Shown here one piece after another: positions 1 through 6,045 of a stretch of 6,045 nt of DNA. The DNA lies in assembly GCA_020441345.1 (NCBI GenBank), contig JAGRMK010000237.1, positions 1,177 to 7,221 on the forward strand, given 5' to 3'. The notes beneath the pieces are model-generated. The model saw only the letters and a program-made list of their open reading frames with translations. It ran no database searches and was not told where the DNA came from. Numbering within the stretch: the first letter of the stretch is position 1; every line of letters starts with the position of its first letter. Position numbers and translations under genes: made by a program. The stretch comes from Paracoccaceae bacterium (GTDB taxonomy: Bacteria; Pseudomonadota; Alphaproteobacteria; Rhodobacterales; Rhodobacteraceae).

Positions 1-315
1 GCCGCAGGCATGCATCTTGCCCGGCGTCTGCGATGCATACCCGGCACCGGTGATTTCATTGATCGGCAGCGCGTCCATGTCGGCGCGGAACCCGATCACC
101 TTGCCCGAGTCCCGCTTGCGCCCGTGGATCACGCCGACGACGCCGGAAATCCCGATACCCGGCACCACCTCGTCGCAACCGAAAGCCTTGAGCTTGTCCA
201 CGACGATGCCGCTGGTGCGTGGCAGGTCGTACATCAGCTCGGGATTTTCGTGCAGGTCTCGACGCCAGGCGGTAATTTCCGGGTGCATTTCGGCAAGGCG
301 GTTGCGGACGGGCAT
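1..315 (-). CDS. M20D amidohydrolase / aminoacylase (HipO-like), N-terminal part
   Basis: This is the first 105 codons of a gene read on the minus strand; the rest lies beyond position 1. The protein begins MPVRNRLAEM and carries three marks of the M20D branch (hippurate hydrolase, N-acyl-amino-acid and IAA-conjugate hydrolases): the RRDLHENPEL segment at residues 18-27, GFRADMDALPINE at 75-87, and MHACG at 101-105. The last is the start of the MHACGHD metal-binding motif, whose cysteine (C104) is a metal ligand in this family, and the window edge cuts it there. These enzymes are cytosolic metallohydrolases that remove acyl groups from N-acyl amino acids; no signal peptide is seen. The ATG at 313-315 is supported by AGGAG six bases upstream. 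It is transcribed away from the outer-membrane protein gene. The exact substrate cannot be read from this fragment. Confidence 0.9.
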   Translation of the reverse strand, partial: MPVRNRLAEMHPEITAWRRDLHENPELMYDLPRTSGIVVDKLKAFGCDEVVPGIGISGVVGVIHGRKRDSGKVIGFRADMDALPINEITGAGYASQTPGKMHACG

Positions 316-321
316 GGACAG

Positions 322-326
322 CTCCT
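322..326 (-). promoter_or_regulatory. Ribosome binding site of the HipO-like gene
   Basis: AGGAG on the minus strand lies six bases before the ATG at 315 and fixes that start. It is part of a 19-base block (313-331) that recurs with one difference at the start of argE (2499-2517). Confidence 0.75.
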
Positions 327-446
327 GTTTGCTTCACCTGTTAACCTGCCCTGAAAATCTTTCTCCGGCAAGGCCCCGCCGAACGACCGCTGTCGGCGCC
401 GGCGTCCCGATCGCAAGCACGAGAAAAGACGCGCACCACTGGCATG

Positions 447-475
447 TTTACAGAAATCGAAGCCCGTGCGAATCT
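447..475 (+). promoter_or_regulatory. Weak promoter candidate for the outer-membrane protein gene
   Basis: In the 207-bp divergent gap 316-522, TTTACA at 447-452 matches five of six bases of a sigma-70 -35 box. It is followed after 17 bases by GAATCT at 470-475, a poor -10 box. Transcription would start near 482 and leave a leader of about 40 bases. I saw no convincing promoter for the minus-strand hydrolase in this gap and nothing else of note. The call rests on a weak sequence match only. Confidence 0.22.
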
Positions 476-522
476 GGCGGACAGCGGCGCAACAGACGCC
501 GTCGTTACTTGAGGTAGAGCAC

Positions 523-1257
523 ATGAAGATCGGTAATTCGGAACGCCACAGGCGTGCCGGCAAACGCGCGTTGGCGCTGGCAACCGCGCTGCCATTTCTT
601 GCAACCCAAGCGCTGGCCAGTGGGCCGGGGCCCCTGCCCTACGAGCCCCAGCCTCCGACGTTTGGCGGATACCAGGCCCCGGCGGTCGCCTCGTGGTCCG
701 GCTTCTATGCAGGCGTTTCGCTGGGCTATGCCTGCTGCGGACGCGACCGCGTGCAACTGGCACCGGCACCGCCGGGCGTGATCGGCACCATGCACGAAGC
801 GGGTGCAATTGCGGGGGGTCATTTCGGACGGGACTGGCAGCGCGGAAACTTCGTCGCCGGGGTAGAGGCCTCGCTGAGTTTTGGAGACATCGGTGACAGT
901 CTGACCTCGGGAACCGCGAGTTCCAGCGTCAGCATCAATCCGGTTGCCGAAGTTCGCGGCCGCCTGGGGCGTGTGCGGGGCGACGGGCTGCTGTATGTCA
1001 CCGGCGGGCTAGCCGCGGCGCGTGTGGATTACGCAGCAGCCGATACCGGCGTGCCGTCGGACATCCGCTCCAGCTTCACCACGCCGGGTGTTTCGGTGGG
1101 GTTCGGCTATGAGCAGATGATCAGCCAGAACTGGTCTTTGCGCGGGGAATACAGCTACTCCCTGTTTCAGGCAGAGAACCTGACCGATGGGGTCCAGACC
1201 ACGCGGGCGACCCCGGATTTCCACGCGCTGCGGATCGGCCTCAGCCACCGGTTCTAA
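523..1257 (+). CDS. Outer-membrane beta-barrel protein (Omp25/Omp31-like)
   Basis: The 244-residue protein has a signal peptide: a basic N-region (RHRRAGKR, 8-15), a hydrophobic stretch at 16-29, and a likely cleavage after ALA (30-32). A short proline-rich linker (about 35-53) follows. The barrel begins with SWSGFYAGVSLGY (57-69), the opening strand typical of alphaproteobacterial Omp25/Omp31-type porin-family proteins. GNFVAGVEASLSF (108-120), VRGRLGR (144-150) and LLYVTGGLAAARV (156-168) are also typical of that family. The chain ends in phenylalanine after alternating polar and hydrophobic residues (LRIGLSHRF), the usual C-terminal signal for barrel assembly. The length fits an eight-stranded barrel. 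The start at 523 is preferred over an in-frame upstream ATG at 466 because it has GAGG at 511-514 and starts the signal peptide correctly. Two adjacent cysteines (71-72) are unusual. Whether it forms a pore or is mainly structural cannot be told. Confidence 0.9.
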   Translation: MKIGNSERHRRAGKRALALATALPFLATQALASGPGPLPYEPQPPTFGGYQAPAVASWSGFYAGVSLGYACCGRDRVQLAPAPPGVIGTMHEAGAIAGGHFGRDWQRGNFVAGVEASLSFGDIGDSLTSGTASSSVSINPVAEVRGRLGRVRGDGLLYVTGGLAAARVDYAAADTGVPSDIRSSFTTPGVSVGFGYEQMISQNWSLRGEYSYSLFQAENLTDGVQTTRATPDFHALRIGLSHRF

Positions 1258-1275
1258 GGCTCTCATGCGCTGCGG

Positions 1276-1302
1276 CCCGGCGGCCAACGTTCGGTTGCCG
1301 GG
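1276..1302. terminator. Imperfect hairpin between convergent genes, possible bidirectional terminator
   Basis: The 77-bp gap 1258-1334 lies between two converging stop codons. CCCGGC at 1276-1281 can pair with GCCGGG at 1297-1302, and inside it CAAC (1285-1288) pairs with GTTG (1294-1297) around a five-base loop; the two pairings compete in part. An alternative continuous fold spans 1281-1300 with one bulged base. There is no run of T on either side, so an intrinsic terminator is plausible from position but weak in sequence. Confidence 0.35.
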
Positions 1303-1334
1303 TCTTGTCATTGCGCCCGGCGGAGCGCTGCCGC

Positions 1335-2501
1335 CTATCCCGCGCACAGGTCCGCGATCAGGCGGTCCATGAAGACTTCTCCGGCGATGAACTGTTCGAC
1401 GGTCAGGAATTCGTCGGGTTGATGCGCCTGCGCGATATCGCCGGGGCCACAAACCACGGCGGAATAGCCGCGCACCTGGAATTGCCCGCCCTCGGTGCCG
1501 TAACTGACGACATGCAGCCCGTTGTCGCCGGTCAGGCGCCGCGCGAGGGACTCGGCGGGACCGCCATTCTCGGGCGCCAGGGGCGGCACGCCGAAAACGT
1601 GGCGCATTTCGATCGAGGTTTCGGGGCGAACCGCCTGCATCCTGGTTTCAATCGCGCGCGCGGCAGCCAGCATTCGCTCATCCCAACCGGTATCACCGGG
1701 CACCGCCCGCACCGAGAGCACGAACGTGCAATCCTTGGCGGTGATGTTGTTGGCCGTTCCGCCCTGGATCGTGCCGACATGCAACGTCGAGTAAGGCGGA
1801 TCGAAAGGCGCGGCCAGTTCGCTTGGGGTCGCGGCGGCCATGGCGTCGTTCATGTCATTGGCCCACTGGATCAGACGTGCGCCCTCATGAATCGCGCTGA
1901 CGCCATAGGGGGCCAGCGAGGAATGGACCTCATACCCATGCACATGCACGGCGAAACCAGAGCCCCCCTTGTGGCCGGTCACCACCTTCATCATCGACGG
2001 CTCGCCAACGATCACCGATTCGGCGCGCGGCAGATCGGACGCAATCAGCCCTTCTACCAGATCGACCACGGCCATGCAGCCGACCTCTTCGTCGAACGAC
2101 AGCGCCAGTTGCAGAGGCCGCTTGAGCGGCGCCTCCCTGGCCCGCACCAGCGCGTGAATAGCCAAAGCGTCAAAGCCTTTCATGTCGCAGGTTCCGCGAC
2201 CGAACAGCTTGCCGTCCTTTTCGACAACCGTCCACGGGTCCGAGGTCCAGGCCTGGCCATCGACCGGCACGACATCGGTGTGCCCCGACAAGATCACGCC
2301 CCCCGGCGCATCCGGCCCGACCTGGGCGAAGAGATGCGCCTTGGTGCCGCAGGGCGACGGGATGCGGTGGCTGTCGATGCCCTGACTGGCCAGATAGGTC
2401 TGCACCCAATCGACCAGCGGCAGGTTGGTGTCGCGGCTGACAGTGGGAAACGCAACCAGCCGGTCGAGGATCGCGCGGGCATCGAGAACGGTCGCGGACA
2501 T
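1335..2501 (-). CDS. argE: Acetylornithine deacetylase-type M20A metallohydrolase (ArgE)
   Basis: This complete 388-residue cytosolic enzyme is of usual ArgE length. The M20 two-metal site can be read in order: H74 in SGHTDVVP with D76, D106 in GRGTCDMKG, the E138-E139 pair in FDEEVG, E167 in VGEPS, and H360 in the C-terminal AHQPDEF motif. The lid/dimerisation domain lies between roughly residues 175 and 290 (EVHSSLAPYGVSAI at 191-204). ArgE hydrolyses N-acetylornithine to ornithine and acetate, and relatives deacylate other N-acyl amino acids. The start at 2501 is chosen over an in-frame ATG 11 codons upstream because AGGAG (2508-2512) sits six bases before it. The gene diverges from the dipeptide-transporter genes and faces the outer-membrane protein gene. 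Many alphaproteobacteria use ArgJ for the arginine pathway, so a catabolic deacylase role tied to the transporter is a real alternative. The family is certain, the substrate is not. Confidence 0.9.
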   Translation of the reverse strand: MSATVLDARAILDRLVAFPTVSRDTNLPLVDWVQTYLASQGIDSHRIPSPCGTKAHLFAQVGPDAPGGVILSGHTDVVPVDGQAWTSDPWTVVEKDGKLFGRGTCDMKGFDALAIHALVRAREAPLKRPLQLALSFDEEVGCMAVVDLVEGLIASDLPRAESVIVGEPSMMKVVTGHKGGSGFAVHVHGYEVHSSLAPYGVSAIHEGARLIQWANDMNDAMAAATPSELAAPFDPPYSTLHVGTIQGGTANNITAKDCTFVLSVRAVPGDTGWDERMLAAARAIETRMQAVRPETSIEMRHVFGVPPLAPENGGPAESLARRLTGDNGLHVVSYGTEGGQFQVRGYSAVVCGPGDIAQAHQPDEFLTVEQFIAGEVFMDRLIADLCAG

Positions 2502-2507
2502 GGAAAG

Positions 2508-2512
2508 CTCCT
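2508..2512 (-). promoter_or_regulatory. Ribosome binding site deciding the argE start
   Basis: AGGAG on the minus strand is six bases before the ATG at 2501. The longer reading that starts at 2534 has no comparable site and would add 11 residues ahead of the normal ArgE N-terminus. Confidence 0.75.
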
Positions 2513-2533
2513 GTTTGATGTGGCGCATCCTCA

Positions 2534-2589
2534 CAACCCGCGCCCCGGTCCGTCAAGATGGGTTGCCGCCGATCCGGCGGGCTTTGACG
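2534..2589 (-). other. Structured argE leader with interlocking stems (pseudoknot-capable)
   Basis: Read as the argE transcript, three perfect 6-bp pairings are possible. Stem A is CGTCAA (2589-2584) with TTGACG (2556-2551). Stem B is CCGCCG (2580-2575) with CGGCGG (2571-2566), with a three-base loop. Stem C is CAACCC (2565-2560) with GGGTTG (2539-2534). B lies inside A. C begins at the very next base after B and crosses A, so A and C either exclude each other or form an H-type pseudoknot. The element ends 32 bases before the argE start codon. Six-base arms can arise by chance in GC-rich DNA, so a regulatory role is only inferred. I do not recognise a known riboswitch family. Confidence 0.3.
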
Positions 2590-2650
2590 TGACGCTACGG
2601 CACTCTGGTACGCGATCCGCTTGAAACCCTCACGACCGGCCAATCGCTGC

Positions 2651-2679
2651 ATTATAGTGCAACAAATATCCACCACCAG
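2651..2679 (-). promoter_or_regulatory. Promoter candidate for argE
   Basis: The minus strand has a perfect TATAAT at 2656-2651. Seventeen bases upstream is CTGGTG (2679-2674), a poor -35 box. Transcription from near 2644 would give argE a leader of about 140 bases that contains the whole structured element at 2589-2534. On the plus strand the same bases read TATAGT (2653-2658), but I found no -35 box for that direction. Confidence 0.35.
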
Positions 2680-2689
2680 CCCGATATTT
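2664..2689. repeat. AT-rich inverted repeat, possible operator
   Basis: AAATATC at 2664-2670 and GATATTT at 2683-2689 form a perfect 7-bp inverted repeat with a 12-bp spacer, so the arm centres are 19 bp apart. It lies just upstream of the argE -10 box, in an AT-rich island within otherwise GC-rich DNA, between divergent promoters. A regulator-binding site is inferred; no known consensus was recognised. Confidence 0.3.
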
Positions 2690-2700
2690 TCCTTGCTAGC

Positions 2701-2727
2701 GTCGGACAATATTGCCACTCTGCCGAC
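2701..2727. repeat. Imperfect inverted repeat upstream of dppD
   Basis: GTCGGaCA (2701-2708) is complementary to TGCCGAC (2721-2727) if one A is bulged. Within it lies the 8-bp palindrome CAATATTG (2707-2714). The repeat overlaps the -35 candidate at 2712-2717, a position suited to a repressor or activator site, but this is inferred from position only. Confidence 0.25.
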
Positions 2728-2740
2728 CAGACACTCGATT
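2712..2740 (+). promoter_or_regulatory. Promoter candidate for the dpp operon
   Basis: TTGCCA at 2712-2717 matches five of six bases of the -35 consensus and is followed after 17 bases by TCGATT (2735-2740), which matches three of six of the -10 consensus. Transcription would start near 2747 and give a leader of about 35 bases before dppD. It is the best plus-strand pair I found in the gap, but it is weak. Confidence 0.25.
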
Positions 2741-2754
2741 CATCAATGAAATCG
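2736..2754. repeat. Inverted repeat at the presumed dpp transcription start
   Basis: CGATTCAT and ATGAAATCG are arranged around a two-base centre. TTCAT/ATGAA pairs perfectly, and the outer CGA/TCG continues with one bulged A. It overlaps the -10 candidate and presumed start, about 27 bases before the dppD ATG, where a repressor could block transcription. It could equally be a small hairpin in the mRNA leader. Confidence 0.28.
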
Positions 2755-2769
2755 GGGCAAAGAAAACCA

Positions 2770-2775
2770 GGGAGG
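2770..2775 (+). promoter_or_regulatory. Ribosome binding site deciding the dppD start
   Basis: GGGAGG lies five bases before the ATG at 2781. This excludes the longer in-frame reading from a TTG at 2712, whose extra 23 residues do not resemble an ATPase N-terminus and overlap the presumed promoter. Confidence 0.75.
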
Positions 2776-2780
2776 TCCAC

Positions 2781-3772
<992 letters not shown>

Positions 3773-3776
<4 letters not shown>

Positions 3777-4831
3777 CCGAGCGTCGCAAACTGGTCGAAG
3801 TGCGCGACCTGAAGATGCATTTCCCGATCTTCGGCGGCATCCTGCGTCGCCAGAAGGGCGCGGTGAAGGCGGTCGATGGGGTCTCGTTCGATATTTACGA
3901 AGGCGAGACGCTGGGCATCGTCGGTGAATCGGGCTGCGGGAAATCGACCTGCGGGCGTGCCGTGCTGCGGCTGTACGAGGCGACCGCCGGGTCGATCACG
4001 ATCAATGGCCAGGACATCGCCACGCTGGGCCAGGAAGAGCTGCGCAAGCGGCGTCCGATGATGCAGATGGTTTTCCAGGACCCGCAGGCCAGCCTCAACC
4101 CAAGAATGACCGTCGCCGGGATCATCGGTGAGCCGCTGGACGAGCATACCGACTGGCCACGGCAGAAAAAACTGGAACGGATTTACGAGCTGATGGATGC
4201 CGTGGGTCTGAACCGCGATTTCGCAAACCGCTATCCGCATGCGTTTTCGGGCGGCCAGCGCCAGCGTATCGGCATTGCGCGGGCGCTGGCGCTGAACCCG
4301 AAGTTCATCGTCTGCGACGAACCGATCGCCGCGCTGGACGTGTCGATCCAGGCGCAGGTGGTGAACCTGCTGGAAGAACTGCAAGAGCAGTTCAACCTGA
4401 CGTACATGTTTATCAGTCACGACCTGTCGATGGTGCGGCACATCGCCGACCGGGTGGCGGTGATGTATCTTGGGGTGATCGTCGAGCTGGCGCCGGTGCA
4501 GGCGCTCTATGACCGGCCGATGCACCCCTATACCGAGGCGCTGCTGTCCGCGGTTCCCGAACCCGACCCGTCTGCGGCGCGGCGCAAGGACCGGATCGTG
4601 TTGCAAGGCGACGTGCCCTCGCCCGCCAATCCGCCCAAGGGCTGCAATTTCTGCACCCGCTGTCCCAAGGTCATGGACATCTGCCGCGAGGTTCCCCCCG
4701 AAACGCGCGAAGTCGCGCCCGGGCATTTCGCGGCCTGTCACCTTCTCGATCAAGACCAGACCACCGGCGGAACCGGTGGCAGAGGCTCAGAGCACAATCA
4801 AAGACTTATCCAACAAGGAGAGGATGCATGA
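3773..4831 (+). CDS. dppF: Dipeptide/oligopeptide ABC importer ATPase, DppF type
   Basis: This 352-residue protein is the partner ATPase of DppD. It has Walker A GESGCGKS (51-58), Q-loop FQDP (101-104), signature SGGQRQR (159-165), Walker B FIVCDEP (178-184) with E183, D-loop ALD (187-189) and H-loop H216. As is typical of DppF/OppF, the signature region reads SGGQRQRIGIARAL. The C-terminal domain starts at HPYTEALL (251-258) and has C291, C297, C304 and C322, at the same residue numbers as in DppD, plus an extra C294. After the usual end near ACHL (321-324) there is an unusual polar, glycine-rich tail of about 28 residues. A perfect hairpin (4761-4779) is embedded in its coding sequence. The start overlaps the dppD stop (ATGA) and has GGAGG at 3761-3765; the stop overlaps the next start in the same way. 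Confidence 0.93.
4761..4779 (+). other. Hairpin in the 3' end of dppF, ahead of the binding-protein gene
   Basis: CCACCGG (4761-4767) pairs perfectly with CCGGTGG (4773-4779) around the five-base loop CGGAA. It ends 48 bases before the binding-protein ATG and lies in the unconserved tail of dppF. In other binding-protein operons, hairpins at gene borders protect or end transcripts so that the binding protein is made in excess. That role here is inferred. There is no T run, so it is not a standard terminator. Confidence 0.35.
4815..4820 (+). promoter_or_regulatory. Ribosome binding site of the solute-binding protein gene
   Basis: AAGGAG lies seven bases before the ATG at 4828 and inside the final codons of dppF. 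It allows independent initiation in addition to coupling through the ATGA overlap, which suits a binding protein needed in excess over the ATPases. Confidence 0.75.
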
Positions 4832-6045
4832 AAAGCAAAATTGCCCTGCTAGGGGCTGCTGCGACCCTTGCCATGATGCCCGTTTCGGCCATGGCAGAGC
4901 GCGGTGACAGCGGTCACCTGAACCTGATCTACTGGCAAGCGCCGTCGATCATGAACCCCTATCTGTCGGGCGGCACCAAAGAGCAGGAAGCCTCGAGCAT
5001 CGTGCTGGAGCCGCTGGCGCGTTACGACGAAAACGGCGTTCTGGTGCCCTGGCTGGTTGACGAGATTCCGACCGTCGAGAATGGCGGCGTGTCCGAAGAC
5101 CTGATGTCGATCACCTGGCGCCTGTCCGAAGGTCTGGTGTGGTCCGATGGCAGCCCGGTGACCTCGGCCGACGTGGCCTTTACCGCCGAATACTGCATGC
5201 ACCCCGAAGGCGGCTGCGCCCAGTTGCGCAACTTCAACGGGGTCGAAAGCGTCGAAGTGGTCGACGACCTGACCGTGACCGTGCATTTCGGCGCCGCGAC
5301 TCCGGTGCCTTATGGTCCGTTCGTGTCGGCCAACTCGCCGATCATCCAGCGCGCCCAGTTCGAGAACTGCCTCGGTCCGCGCGCGCCTGAATGCACCGAC
5401 GCGAACTTCATGCCGATCGGCACTGGGGCGTTCCGCGTCACCGATTTCCGCCCGAACGACGTGATCCAGCTGGAAGCCAACCCCAACTACCGCGACCCTG
5501 CCCTGCCCCATTTCGCAACGATCACCCTGAAGGGTGGCGGTGACGCGGCCTCGGCCGGTCGTGCGGTGATGGAAACCGGCGAAATGGATTATGCCTGGAA
5601 CCTGCAACTGGCACCCGATGTCATCGCGACGATGGCCCAGGGCGGTCAGGGCGTGCCGATCTCGGCCTTCGGCACCCTGGTCGAGCGTATCGAGATGAAC
5701 ATGACCGATCCGTCGCCGGATCTGCCGCCGGAAGTCCGCTCGACCCGCGCCGCGCCGCATCCGGTCCTGTCGGACATTCGCGTGCGTGAGGCGCTGAGCC
5801 GCGCCATCGACCGCGAACTGCTGGTGGAAATTGGCTATGGCACCGCGGGCCGCCCGGCTTGCAACCTGGTTCCGAACCCGCCGATCTTCGCGTCGGAAGC
5901 CAACCAGAACTGCCTGGTGCAGGATCTCGACCGCGCCCGCGCGCTGCTCGAGGAAGCTGGTTGGACCCCCGGCCCGGACGGCATCCGCGTGAATGCCGAC
6001 GGCCGCCGTCTGGTTCTGGACTACCAGACCTCGACCAACGCCGTG
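4828..6045 (+). CDS. Periplasmic peptide-binding protein of an ABC importer (SBP family 5), C-terminus missing
   Basis: The frame is open for 406 codons up to the window edge; family members usually have roughly 500-600 residues, so the C-terminal part is missing. The signal peptide is K2-K4 followed by a hydrophobic core, with likely cleavage after AMA (21-23) and no lipobox cysteine, so the protein is soluble in the periplasm. Family-5 features include the opening strand LNLIYWQAPSIMNPY (31-45), EPLARYDENG (61-70), the WRLSEGLVWSDGSPVTSADVAF region (about 97-118), GTGAFRVTDF (198-207) and VREALSRAIDRELLV (319-333). It would capture di- or oligopeptides and deliver them to permeases presumably encoded downstream. 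Six cysteines fall in three close pairs (123/130, 181/189, 345/362), suggesting disulfides. The gene follows the ATPase genes, whereas in the E. coli dpp operon the binding-protein gene comes first. Ligand identity cannot be read from the sequence. Confidence 0.92.
   Translation, partial: MKSKIALLGAAATLAMMPVSAMAERGDSGHLNLIYWQAPSIMNPYLSGGTKEQEASSIVLEPLARYDENGVLVPWLVDEIPTVENGGVSEDLMSITWRLSEGLVWSDGSPVTSADVAFTAEYCMHPEGGCAQLRNFNGVESVEVVDDLTVTVHFGAATPVPYGPFVSANSPIIQRAQFENCLGPRAPECTDANFMPIGTGAFRVTDFRPNDVIQLEANPNYRDPALPHFATITLKGGGDAASAGRAVMETGEMDYAWNLQLAPDVIATMAQGGQGVPISAFGTLVERIEMNMTDPSPDLPPEVRSTRAAPHPVLSDIRVREALSRAIDRELLVEIGYGTAGRPACNLVPNPPIFASEANQNCLVQDLDRARALLEEAGWTPGPDGIRVNADGRRLVLDYQTSTNAV

Noticed and set aside
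331..344. Possible palindromic operator around GTTAAC in the 316-522 gap
   Set aside because: Only the central six bases are symmetric and the flanks do not pair, so it does not stand out from chance.
466..522. Upstream in-frame ATG for the outer-membrane protein
   Set aside because: It would put 19 residues ahead of the signal peptide and has no good ribosome site; the ATG at 523 has GAGG at proper distance.
2534..2589. SAM-II riboswitch as an explanation for the argE leader
   Set aside because: Only the pseudoknot topology is similar. The conserved SAM-II loop and stem sequences are not recognisable, and argE is not a methionine-pathway gene.
1305..2624. A 439-codon open frame on the plus strand, opposite argE
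   Set aside because: Its translation is rich in Arg, Gly and His with no recognisable domain, and it lies opposite a gene with a complete M20 active site. It is a GC-driven antisense shadow.
2712..2780. Upstream TTG start extending dppD by 23 residues
   Set aside because: The extension is not ATPase-like, overlaps the presumed promoter, and the ATG at 2781 has GGGAGG directly before it.
4849..5760. A 303-codon minus-strand open frame opposite the binding-protein gene
   Set aside because: It is His/Arg/Gly-rich with no domain, and the plus-strand frame encodes a clear signal peptide and family-5 binding protein.

Overview
The window is GC-rich and gene-dense, with strong Shine-Dalgarno sites and ATGA stop/start overlaps. 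Protein features, including an Omp25/Omp31-type barrel and a dipeptide transporter beside M20 hydrolases, suggest an alphaproteobacterium, most likely of the Rhodobacteraceae. That placement is inferred from protein style, not from a marker gene.

Layout: (1) 1-315, minus strand, the N-terminal 105 codons of an M20D (HipO-like) amidohydrolase cut by the window edge. (2) 316-522, a divergent intergenic region with a weak promoter candidate for the next gene. (3) 523-1257, plus strand, a secreted outer-membrane beta-barrel protein. (4) 1258-1334, a short convergent gap with an imperfect hairpin that may terminate transcription from both sides. (5) 1335-2501, minus strand, a complete ArgE-type M20A deacetylase. 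(6) 2502-2780, a 279-bp divergent control region with a pseudoknot-capable argE leader, a perfect TATAAT facing argE, and several inverted repeats upstream of the transporter genes. (7) 2781-6045, plus strand, three translationally coupled genes of a dipeptide/oligopeptide ABC importer: DppD-type ATPase, DppF-type ATPase, and a periplasmic family-5 solute-binding protein that runs off the window at codon 406.

Likely joint function: the binding protein captures peptides or N-acylated amino acids in the periplasm. Permeases, not in the window but presumably downstream, move them inward using the DppD/DppF ATPase pair. The two flanking M20 hydrolases could then deacylate or cleave the imported compounds in the cytosol. 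The two M20 genes share an almost identical 19-bp translation-start module. No mobile element, CRISPR array, RNA gene or clearly novel system is visible. The points most worth a second look are the argE leader, the M20/transporter linkage, the paired Fe-S-type cysteine motifs in both ATPases, and a hairpin in the tail of dppF just ahead of the binding-protein gene.
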